From NCBI RefSeq assembly GCF_016405985.1, contig NZ_JAEFCF010000003.1, positions 151,292-215,291 of the forward strand: a DNA stretch of 64,000 nt. The letters are read 5' to 3'. Both the position numbers and the translations under genes were made by a program. The DNA is from Paracoccus sp. IB05 (GTDB lineage: Bacteria; Pseudomonadota; Alphaproteobacteria; Rhodobacterales; Rhodobacteraceae). The notes under the pieces were generated by a model, which was not told the DNA's origin, ran no database searches, and saw nothing but the letters and a program-made list of their open reading frames with translations. This document shows positions 17,289 through 26,513 of this stretch, one piece after another. How positions within the stretch are numbered: the stretch's first letter is position 1; every line of letters starts with the position of its first letter.

Positions 17289-18325
17289 GCCAGATCGCTC
17301 CATTTCAGCTGGGTATTGCGCGTGACCGTGCGCGTCAGACGCTTGCCGATCAGCCTGTCAAAGTCATAGGCCGGGATTTCCCCGGAGCCCGGACGCCGTG
17401 CCCAGATATCGATCTCATGGATCACATGGCCTTCCGGCAGGTCGCGATCCGCCACCACCGAGCCGCGCGCGAAACGGTAGACATCCTCTTCCGGCGCCGA
17501 GCGTTGCTTCGGGTTGTTCGCCGCGATCCAGATCTCTTTCGAGCGGTCGATCAGCAGGCGCAGCTCCGCCGGATCCATCGAATTGATGATGTCCGGGCCC
17601 TTGCGGTAGCGCGAATCCGTATAATGGCGCTCAAGGATCGTGGCCCCGAGCGCTACGCTTGCCAGTGCCATTTCCGGCCCGATGGAATGGTCGGAAAAGC
17701 CGACAACCGCCTTCGGGAAGGCCTCTTTCAGCTCGGTCACACCGCGCAGGGACACAATTTCAGGCGGGCTCGGGTAAAGGTTGGTGCATTCCAGCAGCGC
17801 ATAGGGCACGCCCGAAGCATCCAGAATATCCACGCTCGCGCGGATCGTATCGATGGTCTGCATGCCGGTCGACATGATCACCGGCTTGCCCTTTTTCGCG
17901 ATATGGCGAATGAGCGGCAGATTGTCGGCCTCTCCGCTGCCGATCTTATAGGCCGGCACATCCAGAGTTTCGAGAAAATCGGCCGCTGCACGCGAAAACG
18001 GCGTCGAGATCCAGATCATCCCGAGGCTTTCGGTATAGCGTTTCAGCTCGGCCTCGTCGCTCTGGTCCAGGGCACAGCGCGCCATCACCTCCCAGATCGA
18101 GACATCGGCATTCGGCGGGAAGATCTGCTTCGCCTCCTCCGTCATCTCGTCTTCGAGAATATGGGTCTGATGCTTGATCATCTCGCAGCCGGCTCCGGCA
18201 GCAAGGCGCACCATTTCTTTCGCGACATCCAGATCGCCGCCGTGATTGATGCCGATTTCGGCGATGACCAGCGGCGGATGGGCGGGGCCGATCTCGCGGC
18301 CGGCAATGGTGATGGAACGGGTCAT
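17285..18325 (-). CDS. neuB: N-acetylneuraminate (or legionaminate) synthase
   Basis: A 346-residue NeuB-family enzyme that condenses phosphoenolpyruvate with a HexNAc sugar to give a nine-carbon acid. The TIM-barrel part has PLVIAEIGINHGGDL, MIKHQTH, STPFS, KIGSGE and GFSDHS motifs. A C-terminal SAF (antifreeze-like) domain starts near residue 285 (GSVVADRDLPEGH). It precedes neuC with a four-base overlap and forms the minus-strand arm of the cluster. Whether the product is Neu5Ac, legionaminate or another sugar cannot be settled. Confidence 0.92.
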   Translation of the reverse strand: MTRSITIAGREIGPAHPPLVIAEIGINHGGDLDVAKEMVRLAAGAGCEMIKHQTHILEDEMTEEAKQIFPPNADVSIWEVMARCALDQSDEAELKRYTESLGMIWISTPFSRAAADFLETLDVPAYKIGSGEADNLPLIRHIAKKGKPVIMSTGMQTIDTIRASVDILDASGVPYALLECTNLYPSPPEIVSLRGVTELKEAFPKAVVGFSDHSIGPEMALASVALGATILERHYTDSRYRKGPDIINSMDPAELRLLIDRSKEIWIAANNPKQRSAPEEDVYRFARGSVVADRDLPEGHVIHEIDIWARRPGSGEIPAYDFDRLIGKRLTRTVTRNTQLKWSDLA

Positions 18326-18409
18326 CGGCAGGTCTGCTTTCTGTCCTGGACTGATCGTGTAAAGCTCTGCCCGTGCTGCACCCCTGCCCCGGACTTGTCA
18401 AGGAAGCGG

Positions 18410-18976
18410 TCAGGGATCGCGCGGCGGGCGGCGATGCTGTGCAAACGGATAACGGGCAAGCTCGCTATAGCGGGGGCCGTTTGCGGTCAGCACGCTTTGC
18501 CAGAGCACAATCTCATCGACCTGCCAGGGGCCGGCAGCAAAGCCCGCCCCGGCCGCGATGCCGCGTTCCAGCCGCATCAGCGTCGCGGGATCGGTACGGC
18601 TGAAACGGCCAAGCGTCACATGTGGCACAAAGCGGCGATGCGGAAGATCAAGCCCCGCGCGCCGCCCGGCCGCCTCGACCGCAGCCTGCAGCGCGACGAG
18701 TGACACAGAAGGCGCGACCCCGGCCCAGGCGCTGTGCGGTTTTGTGCCGCCAAAAAGCCCGAGCCCCGCCAGCGACATCTCAAATCCCGGCAGATGCAGA
18801 TCGGAAAGCTCAAAGTGCAGCACCTCCGCGAGGTCGTCGGCGAGATCCTCACAAAAGAGCAGCGTCAGATGCAGCTCCTCTGCCGCAATCCTGCGGTGCA
18901 GCGGCAAAAGGAATTGCTGCAGGACAAGCGCCTCGCGCACAGATGCCGGCATATCCAGCCCGATGAATATCCGCAT
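18410..18976 (-). CDS. thpR: RNA 2',3'-cyclic phosphodiesterase
   Basis: A 188-residue member of the 2H phosphoesterase superfamily. Two catalytic HxT motifs stand in the expected positions: His36-Leu-Thr38 (ELHLTLLF) and His119-Val-Thr121 (FVPHVTLGRF). The enzyme opens 2',3'-cyclic phosphate ends on RNA. The ATG at 18976 follows GGAGAAGG; the frame upstream to 19021 is rejected because the MRIFIGLD start is standard. It is 84 bases upstream of neuB on the same strand but has no evident functional link to it. Confidence 0.85.
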   Translation of the reverse strand: MRIFIGLDMPASVREALVLQQFLLPLHRRIAAEELHLTLLFCEDLADDLAEVLHFELSDLHLPGFEMSLAGLGLFGGTKPHSAWAGVAPSVSLVALQAAVEAAGRRAGLDLPHRRFVPHVTLGRFSRTDPATLMRLERGIAAGAGFAAGPWQVDEIVLWQSVLTANGPRYSELARYPFAQHRRPPRDP

Positions 18977-19197
18977 CAGCCTTCTCCACATCCCGCCCAG
19001 GCGGGGATTTTGATCCGGCACAGCGTCACAATCTTGTGCATATTAGCCTCACAGACAGAAAATCTTGATAAATCTCTATATAACCATAGGCCGGGCGGCG
19101 CGCGTCAGGCACAATGAACCATATGTATAACAGACTCCCGGGTCCGCAGGGTTTTGCTGCAACGGCCGAACGGGTGCGAGGGTAGCTGGTAAATAAT

Positions 19198-19710
19198 ATG
19201 AACAAAGAGGTCAGGCTAGCGTATCGGGATTCCGATTTGGAAATCAGGCTTCAGCTTGCGGCATTGTGCTGGAATGAAAGCAAGGACGGGACACGGATCC
19301 TGTTGATCACCAGCCGTGACACCGGCCGCTGGGTGCTTCCCAAGGGCTGGCCGATGGCAGATCGCAGCAATGCCGATGCCGCGCTGACCGAGGCCTGGGA
19401 AGAGGCCGGGGTGACCGGGGCAACCGATGGGTTTCCGGTCGGAAATTACAGCTATGACAAGGTGCTGTGCCGCGACACCGATCTGGCGCTGCGCTGCGAT
19501 GTCGAGGTCTATCCGGTACGGGTCGCCAGCCTTGCCCGCAAATATCCCGAATATCGTCAGCGGCGGCGCAAATGGTTCAGCCCGGAAAAAGCGGCGCGCA
19601 AGGTTGACGAGCCAGATCTGCAACAGCTGATCCTTGCCTTCGCGGCAGGCAATGCAAAACCGAACGGCGCAAAGCAGGATGGGTCAAAGCAGGATGGCGG
19701 TCAGGTCTGA
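19198..19710 (+). CDS. NUDIX hydrolase with a divergent Nudix box
   Basis: A 170-residue NUDIX protein close to diphosphoinositol-polyphosphate phosphohydrolase-like members (TGRWVLPKGWPM...EAWEEAGV). The box reads GWPMADRSNADAAL then TEAWEEAGV. The usual first Glu is Arg and the Arg of REU is Thr, while the two catalytic Glu of EExGV are kept. It probably hydrolyses a nucleoside diphosphate linked to another moiety. The C-terminus has a tandem-like Lys/Gln/Asp-rich tail (GAKQDGSKQDGG). Single-gene unit with AT-rich upstream DNA. Confidence 0.85.
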   Translation: MNKEVRLAYRDSDLEIRLQLAALCWNESKDGTRILLITSRDTGRWVLPKGWPMADRSNADAALTEAWEEAGVTGATDGFPVGNYSYDKVLCRDTDLALRCDVEVYPVRVASLARKYPEYRQRRRKWFSPEKAARKVDEPDLQQLILAFAAGNAKPNGAKQDGSKQDGGQV

Positions 19711-19836
19711 CCTGCTTCCTTCGACCGGCTCTGACAGGATCCGGTGGCTGTGGCCTTGACCCGCGCCCGCGAAACACTAGCTTCCCCGCTATATGGTCCG
19801 GCACCAAAGGCCCGGGCCAGCAGGAGATTACGCAGA

Positions 19837-20304
19837 ATGATCCGCTACACGCTGCAATGCGAGGCAGGCCATGGGTTTGAGAGCTGGTTCGCCGATGGCC
19901 AGGCCTTTGACAGCCTGTCGCGCGCCGGCCACCTGGCCTGTCCGGTCTGCGGCAGCGCGCGCGTTGAAAAGGCGCTGATGACACCCTCGCTTGGCCCCGC
20001 CCGCAAGGCGGCACCCACCGGGGAAACGCCGTCTTCCGGCGCGCCCGAAGCCTCGCCTGCTGCGCCACCGGTCCCCTCGCGCGCCGAGATCGAAAATGCC
20101 CTGGCTGTTTTGCGCCGCGAGGTCGAAAAGAACTCGGAATATGTCGGGATGAATTTCGCAGCCGAGGCGCGCCGCATCCATGACGGCGATGCGCCCGAGC
20201 GCTCGATCTATGGCGAGGCCAGGCCGGAAGAGGCGCGGAAGCTGCTGGACGACGGCGTGCATGTAATGCCTTTGCCGTTCCTGCCACGCCGCAAGGCCAA
20301 CTGA
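19837..20304 (+). CDS. DUF1178 family protein
   Basis: A 155-residue protein of unknown function, conserved in alphaproteobacteria. The N-terminus MIRYTLQCEAGHGFESWF and CPVCGSARVEKALMTPSLG carry Cys8, His12, Cys35 and Cys38, an arrangement suitable for one zinc. A Pro/Ala linker (residues about 55-80) leads to a conserved C-terminal part (EVEKNSEYVGMNFAAEARRI). AGGAG lies ten bases before the ATG at 19837. The frame upstream, from 19744, is not coding. It stands just before the prophage scar. Confidence 0.85.
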   Translation: MIRYTLQCEAGHGFESWFADGQAFDSLSRAGHLACPVCGSARVEKALMTPSLGPARKAAPTGETPSSGAPEASPAAPPVPSRAEIENALAVLRREVEKNSEYVGMNFAAEARRIHDGDAPERSIYGEARPEEARKLLDDGVHVMPLPFLPRRKAN

Positions 20305-20617
20305 ACGCCCCTCCGGCGGGAAAAGACGCGGCCAGAGACCGTTTTGGCTATGGTTTTCACCCAATGAGGCGAACCTGGCACGGCCCGGTTCCGGGCCGAA
20401 CCTGACGGTGCTGACCGGCCCCGCGATCGCCAGCAAAGCGAGTTAAAGCGCGGATAAGGGTGACCACGCCGCCATGCGTTTTGCCACAGTGAACCCTGCT
20501 CGGGCTGCAACGCGCAAAACGTGGCGACAGGCGGAGGATTACCAGAAGTCGTCAGGCGACGGCCCCGCCGCAAACCGGCGCTGGTCGCCGGGATCAGCAA
20601 AGGCGCAAAACCACGGA

Positions 20618-21191
20618 GGCAGAGGCCAGCCGAGCCGTCCATGCCTTCGTCACCACCAGGCAGCCGTTTTTGCAATCTGACACACGCTTGCTGAATGCAA
20701 GCGGGCTGGACCAAACGTCCCCGGTTCCCGATGAACCCCAGAGGCGATGGATTGCGACCCAGAGAGGCCAGGTTCCTCTTCTCCAGCTCTGTCACCTCCA
20801 AAGGGGCGAGCAGTATATCACGGAAGGCGGCGCGGGATTTAGGATCCCCGGTTCGTTCGAACTGATCGGCCCCGGGCCGCACAGCGACCATCCGCCCGCC
20901 GAGGTCAACGTCCTCCCATTGTAGTGCCGGCAGCTCGCCATGCCGCATGCCGGTGACAACAGAGATGCAGACAAGCGGGCTCAGATACCGAACAACGCCG
21001 CCTGGCCCCAATACCGCGCGGGACACATCGAGCAGGCCAAGCATTTCTGCTTTCGTCGGACTCTCCTTGCGTTCAGCCTTTCGCCCCAGAAGGCGCAGAT
21101 CGCCCTCGGTCGTCGCGTTCCGGCTGATGACCCCTTGTGTGAAGGCGCGGCGGATCGTTGAGCGCAGGCGCCGGAGCGGGGGTCGAGGTGA
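20618..21191 (-). pseudogene. Tyrosine recombinase (phage integrase) fragment
   Basis: Translation gives an arm/core part (STIRRAFTQGVISRNATTEG, then RKAERKESPTKAEMLGLLDV) and the box I region TGMRHGELPALQWEDVDL with the catalytic Arg. The box II HxxR and the Tyr nucleophile are missing after about residue 320 of the open frame; the remaining C-terminal translation does not match the family and is probably frameshifted. The enzyme cannot be active. It continues in frame from the capsid fragment, which no intact phage would have. Confidence 0.7.
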
Positions 21192-21232
21192 TGCCATCGG
21201 TCGCCGCGCCGGAAATGACGCCGAGGGCGGCG

Positions 21233-21560
21233 CGCCGGTGCCGTTTCCGGTGCCGGGGAAAATGGCCTTGCGCGTGGCGCGCATGTGGATGCCAAGGGTC
21301 TGTTCTGGTTTCAGCGCCCTATCGATGGTCGCGTATTCGGTCAGACCGGCGACATAGCCGGTCTCAGTTGCGGCCCACCCTGCGGTGATGCTCGAGATGG
21401 TCACCGGCCATTCGACAGCGCCCGAACCCACGGTGATAAGCTGCGCCCGCCTCTGCACCGCGACAGCGACCGGGAACAGGCGGTCAATGATCGGGCGCGG
21501 CTGGATCAGGCCCGGGGTGCCAGCGGCCACGGTTTCGCTGGCATATTGCTCGAGCACCAT
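21233..21560 (-). pseudogene. Phage major capsid protein fragment
   Basis: The minus-strand translation has IIDRLFPVAVAVQRRAQLI, GSGAVEWPVTISSITAGWAA, TETGYVAGLTEYATIDRALK and PEQTLGIHMRATRKA. These segments resemble the middle of HK97-type major capsid proteins (or protease-capsid fusions) of transducing-phage type elements. About 110 residues remain out of roughly 300 or more. The fragment is fused in frame to integrase sequence further down. Confidence 0.6.
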
Positions 21561-21675
21561 CAGGGAAACGGGATGCCACGAAATCGGTGACACCCAGGCC
21601 GTGCCCAGCCAGGCAGACTCGCCCCTGGTGGCGCATGGTTTCCCCGATCACGTCACAGACCCCCGCACTCTTGTC

Positions 21676-21873
21676 TCATCGGGCGCGGCGGTCACGGCGC
21701 GGGCGTAGCCGCGAGCCGGAGCGCCACACCGGCCTTTCCCGGCCGCATGCCCCCGGCCTGCGCGTCGACGGAACGCGGGCATTGAAAATGCCGATCCCCC
21801 CGGATTCGGTCAGGGTGACGCAGATCTTCCCGCGGGAGTTTTTCGGGATCGTGGCAACAGGCAGATCAGCCAC
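21676..21873 (-). pseudogene. Possible truncated PC4-like (transcriptional coactivator p15) protein
   Basis: The first 34 residues (MADLPVATIPKNSRGKICV, then TLTESGGIGIFNARV) resemble the start of phage-encoded PC4/p15-like single-stranded DNA-binding proteins. The rest (Arg/Pro-rich) does not, so the gene looks broken. It fits the phage-derived nature of the scar. Confidence 0.4.
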
Positions 21874-22160
21874 TGGCCTGCCCTCCGTTCCTCTGCGTCT
21901 CAGGCCCTGCGTTCAGATCGGAACGCCGGGCGCAGACGCGGGCACCGATTTTGACGGTCGGGATCGCCGCCGTTTCGCGCCGGGAACAGGCCTGCCGCTC
22001 GCGAATGCCGAGGTGGCTGCCTGTGCCCGTCTTTGCCGCATTCCCTCGCGGCCAGCAAAGAGCGCCCTGAGGACGTACAAGACCCTTGAGGCCATTGAGA
22101 TAAGGGGGGGCTGCACGAAAGTACTCCCGGCTGCAGGCGCGCGCCGGTTCGGGAAGGATG

Positions 22161-22187
22161 TGCCCCCGGGCACCATCCCCGGGGGCA
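22161..22187 (-). terminator. Hairpin downstream of the LdtR-like gene
   Basis: Perfect ten-base stem TGCCCCCGGG (22161-22170) with CCCGGGGGCA (22178-22187) and a seven-base loop. It lies 11 bases after the stop of the MarR-type gene. No T-run follows, so it may act as an RNA 3'-end stabiliser or Rho-assisted terminator. Confidence 0.5.
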
Positions 22188-22197
22188 AAATGCGATC

Positions 22198-22695
22198 TCA
22201 GTAGATATAACGGATCTGTTCGGTCCAGAACCGCTCCATGCGGCGCAGCGAGATATTGATCTCGTCCATGCCGCTGACATCGATCACGCCGCGTTTTTCG
22301 AGGCCCTCGGCATGGCGCAGGAACAGGTCCGAGACCTGATTGCGCAGGATCCGGCCCTTTTCCGTCAGCCGCACCCGCACCGAACGCCGGTCGATTTCAG
22401 ACCGCTGATGGTGCATATAGCCAAGATCGACCAGCTTCTTGAGATTGTAGCTGACATTCGAGCCCTGGTAGTAACCGCGGCTTTTCAGCTCGCCCGCGGT
22501 CACCTCGTTTTCGCCGATGTTGAACAGGAGCAGGGCCTGGACCGGGTTGACCTCCAACACGCGCAGGCGCTCGAACTCATCCTTGATGACATCAAGCAGC
22601 AATCTGTGCAGGCGTTCTACCAGGCCCAGATTGTCGAGATAACAGGAGAGGAACGCTTTCTGCGATCCATCGAGGACGGATTGATGGAGGGACAT
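22198..22695 (-). CDS. MarR-family winged-helix regulator, LdtR-like
   Basis: A 165-residue MarR regulator. The DNA-binding part lies around residues 50-110 (NPVQALLLFNIGENEVTAGE, then GYYQGSNVSYNLKKLVDLG and RRSVRVRLTEKG). The conserved YYQGSNVSYNLKKLV recognition helix matches LdtR of alphaproteobacteria, which controls cell-envelope genes such as L,D-transpeptidases. The ATG at 22695 has GGAG eleven bases upstream; the longer frame to 22752 is less typical. An L,D-transpeptidase lipoprotein gene does occur in this window (59.5 kb), but no direct link is shown. Confidence 0.8.
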   Translation of the reverse strand: MSLHQSVLDGSQKAFLSCYLDNLGLVERLHRLLLDVIKDEFERLRVLEVNPVQALLLFNIGENEVTAGELKSRGYYQGSNVSYNLKKLVDLGYMHHQRSEIDRRSVRVRLTEKGRILRNQVSDLFLRHAEGLEKRGVIDVSGMDEINISLRRMERFWTEQIRYIY

Positions 22696-22796
22696 TTGTA
22701 CTTTGCTCCGCACGTAACAGACGGAGACAGAATCAGCACAAAGCACAAACATTCCGTAAACTCGCGACGATTTTGCCGCGATTTATCGCGAAAGGA

Positions 22797-23090
22797 TCAG
22801 CCTGCGAGCCGGGTCGCCGCAAAATCCGCGATACGCGGCAGCAAAGGCGCGGTCCAGTCCGGGGCGGGAACCGTGCCCAGAACCCAGGTCAGAAGGTCCT
22901 GATCATTCTCGGATAAAAGCCGGTCATAAAGATCCAGCTCTTCCGCCGTCAGCCCCGCCAGCCCGGCATCGGCAAATGGCCCGAACACAAGGTCCATCTC
23001 TTTAATGCCACGGCGCCAGCTGCGCATCCGCATCCGGCGGAGCCGGGCGTCATGGCTTTCTCCCGGCACCGCCCCCTCTTTCGCAACCAT
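22797..23090 (-). CDS. sdhE: Succinate dehydrogenase assembly factor 2 (SdhE family)
   Basis: A 97-residue SdhE/Sdh5-type protein, which helps attach FAD covalently to SdhA. The family signature is RMRMRSWRRGIKEMDLVFGPF (residues 19-39, quoted in part), containing the RGxxE motif that touches the flavoprotein. LTAEELDLYDRLLSENDQDLL (about 49-69) is the second conserved helix, and TWVLG follows. It lies three bases after the XRE gene and is probably translated with it. No sdhABCD genes are in the window. Confidence 0.85.
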   Translation of the reverse strand: MVAKEGAVPGESHDARLRRMRMRSWRRGIKEMDLVFGPFADAGLAGLTAEELDLYDRLLSENDQDLLTWVLGTVPAPDWTAPLLPRIADFAATRLAG

Positions 23091-23093
23091 CGC

Positions 23094-23516
23094 TCACTCC
23101 TGCCGCAAAGCCTGTCTGAGCCGCTTTTCCACCGTTGCGATCTCCTGCACAAGCCCCGCCGCCTTTGCCCTGAGCCGCGTCAGGTCGGCCAGCGCATCGC
23201 TCAGCGCCACTGGCATTGCCTCCGCCTCCGGCAGGCCCAGCCCGTCGCCCTCGGCCGTGAGGAGCCAGGCGAGCGAGACATTCAGCATCCCCGCCAGCGT
23301 CGAAAGCCGGTTGCCCCGCGGCTCTGCCATATCGTCTTCCCAGGCCTGCAGCGTGGTCAGCCGCACCCCCAGCCGTTGCGCCAGATCTTCCTGGCTCAGC
23401 CCGGCCGCCTCGCGCGCACCGGCAAGCCGGTCGCCAAAGGTTGCCACATCCGCCGAGAACCAGTCCTCGGGCGCCAGATCCACACCCGGCTCACGTCCTG
23501 TGCTGCTTTCCGCCAT
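23094..23516 (-). CDS. XRE-family regulator preceding sdhE
   Basis: A 140-residue protein. The helix-turn-helix lies near residues 26-82 (FGDRLAGAREAAGLSQEDLA and TLQAWEDDMAEPRGNRLST). A C-terminal helix rich in Leu/Arg/Glu (VALSDALADLTRLRAKAAGL then VQEIATVEKRLRQALRQE) looks coiled-coil. The ATG at 23516 follows AAAGGAGAGGCGTG; the open frame extending to 24833 is an antisense artefact over the aminotransferase gene. It precedes sdhE by three bases, so it probably shares its transcript. Targets are unknown. Confidence 0.82.
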   Translation of the reverse strand: MAESSTGREPGVDLAPEDWFSADVATFGDRLAGAREAAGLSQEDLAQRLGVRLTTLQAWEDDMAEPRGNRLSTLAGMLNVSLAWLLTAEGDGLGLPEAEAMPVALSDALADLTRLRAKAAGLVQEIATVEKRLRQALRQE

Positions 23517-23567
23517 CACGCCTCTCCTTTGCTGATATCGCTTGTATGAACGGGGGGGCGAACTTAA

Positions 23568-24815
<1,248 letters not shown>

Positions 24816-24822
24816 GCGGTAA

Positions 24823-24842
24823 CCACCGATCATGATCGGTGG
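24823..24842. repeat. Perfect 20-base palindrome
   Basis: CCACCGATCATGATCGGTGG (24823-24842) equals its own reverse complement. It sits between the aminotransferase stop and the VOC gene and touches a GGAG ribosome-binding element for the ATG at 24851. Confidence 0.7.
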
Positions 24843-24862
24843 AGCGCAGCATGGGGGAAGCC

Positions 24863-25225
24863 ATGACCCAGGACCGGATCACCGCCAATCTGCCGTCGCG
24901 CGATATGCGGGCGACGGAAGAGTTCTATGCCAGGCTCGGCTTTGCCACGCGCTATTTCAGCGAGGGCTGGATGATCCTCGGGCGCGGCGCACTGGAGCTG
25001 GAGTTTTTCGCCTGGCCTGATCTTGATCCGGCACAGAGCAGTTTCTCGGCCTGTATCCGGGTGGATGACCCGGATGCATTGCTTGGAGAATGGCAAAAGC
25101 TCGGCCTCGCAGCCGAGGGGATCCCGCGCCTCACCGGGTTTTTCCGTCCGGAGGGTGCGCCGCGGATGTTCGCGCTGATTGATCCTGAGGGATCTTTGCT
25201 GCGGGTGATCGACAATCGCGACTGA
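24863..25225 (+). CDS. VOC-superfamily protein (bleomycin-resistance-like)
   Basis: A 120-residue beta-alpha-beta-beta-beta protein of the vicinal oxygen chelate superfamily, closest to bleomycin-binding BLMA/BLMT-like members by ANLPSRDMRATEEFYARLGF and GALELEFFAWPDLDP. The C-terminal half has LIDPEGSLLRVID, a conserved metal or ligand strand. Actual drug resistance is not implied. ATG at 24863 follows GGGGGAAG; an ATG at 24851 with GGAG is also possible. Single gene; the perfect palindrome above is at its 5' edge. Confidence 0.78.
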   Translation: MTQDRITANLPSRDMRATEEFYARLGFATRYFSEGWMILGRGALELEFFAWPDLDPAQSSFSACIRVDDPDALLGEWQKLGLAAEGIPRLTGFFRPEGAPRMFALIDPEGSLLRVIDNRD

Positions 25226-25323
25226 GGTGGGCGGGCGTCAGCAGGGGCTGGTTTTTGCGGAAATTTGCGCTTAAATCAGCCGGATTGACGGTTTTTGCCC
25301 ATGGCGCCAGGAATAGTCCCGAC

Positions 25324-25722
25324 ATGTCCGACAGCTTACCCCCCTATTACTTTCGTATCCGGGAAAATGGGGCCTCGGTCTGCCGGGTGGACACAGAAAA
25401 CCGCCAGCGCCGGATCGAGCTGGACGAGATCGCCAGCGTCAATGTGAAGAACGGCACTATCCGGCCACATGGGGATCGCGAGCTTTCAGAGGCAGATCTT
25501 GAGGCGATCCGCACCTGGCTTGCAAAGCGGCGCGCGCTGCTCGACGCCCGCGAGACGGATGATATCCTGCGCACCGTGGATCATCTGAACATGACCTCGC
25601 AATGGGCCCAGTCAAAGGCCAGTGATGCGCAGCTTGACGAGGTCACCGATGCCCTGCTGCTTGCGATGCATGACCTGCGCAGCGTCCTGGTGCGCAGGAA
25701 GGCCGAGCGACTGACGACCTGA
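25324..25722 (+). CDS. Conserved hypothetical protein, Rhodobacteraceae type
   Basis: A 132-residue soluble protein, rich in charged residues and without signal peptide or membrane segment. The start MSDSLPPYYFRIRENGASVC leads to a strand-rich part. Two helical stretches follow (ADLEAIRTWLAKRRALLDAR and DEVTDALLLAMHDLRSVLVR). I recognise no characterised domain. AGGA is ten bases before the ATG. It is followed by a cluster of three palindromes and converges with the ferredoxin gene. Confidence 0.7.
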   Translation: MSDSLPPYYFRIRENGASVCRVDTENRQRRIELDEIASVNVKNGTIRPHGDRELSEADLEAIRTWLAKRRALLDARETDDILRTVDHLNMTSQWAQSKASDAQLDEVTDALLLAMHDLRSVLVRRKAERLTT

Positions 25723-25744
25723 GGTGCAACAGCGGCCAGAGGCG

Positions 25745-25814
25745 CCGGAATTCATCGAATTCCGGTCAAATTTCTTTTAAGAAATTTTCTAAGATTTTTT
25801 CTGAAAAATCTTAG
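25745..25814. repeat. Cluster of three perfect palindromes between convergent genes
   Basis: Three adjacent hairpins: CCGGAATTC/GAATTCCGG (25745-25753 with 25757-25765), AAATTTCTT/AAGAAATTT (25768-25776 with 25779-25787), and CTAAGATTTTT/AAAAATCTTAG (25789-25799 with 25804-25814). The last two are AT-only in spirit and stand out from the GC-rich surroundings. GGCGCC copies flank the set (25741 and 25825). The third stem ends in U-rich sequence on either strand, so it probably terminates both neighbours. Confidence 0.8.
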
Positions 25815-25842
25815 CCCGCCCGTCGGCGCCCCTCATGCGGGG

Positions 25843-26513
<671 letters not shown>

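Larger units (their letters stand above)
20305..22197. mobile_element. Decayed prophage remnant
   Basis: Nearly 1.9 kb without an intact gene. The minus strand carries a tyrosine-integrase fragment and a phage capsid fragment joined in one frame, and a further short PC4-like start. No attachment repeat or tRNA end can be recognised, and no complete integrase is left. The stretch 21880-22160 contains no recognisable protein. A hairpin at 22161-22187 borders the next gene. Confidence 0.65.

Noticed and set aside
24863..25225. Labelling the VOC protein as a true antibiotic-resistance gene
   Set aside because: It shares the general bleomycin-binding fold, but the family is broad and no context supports resistance.
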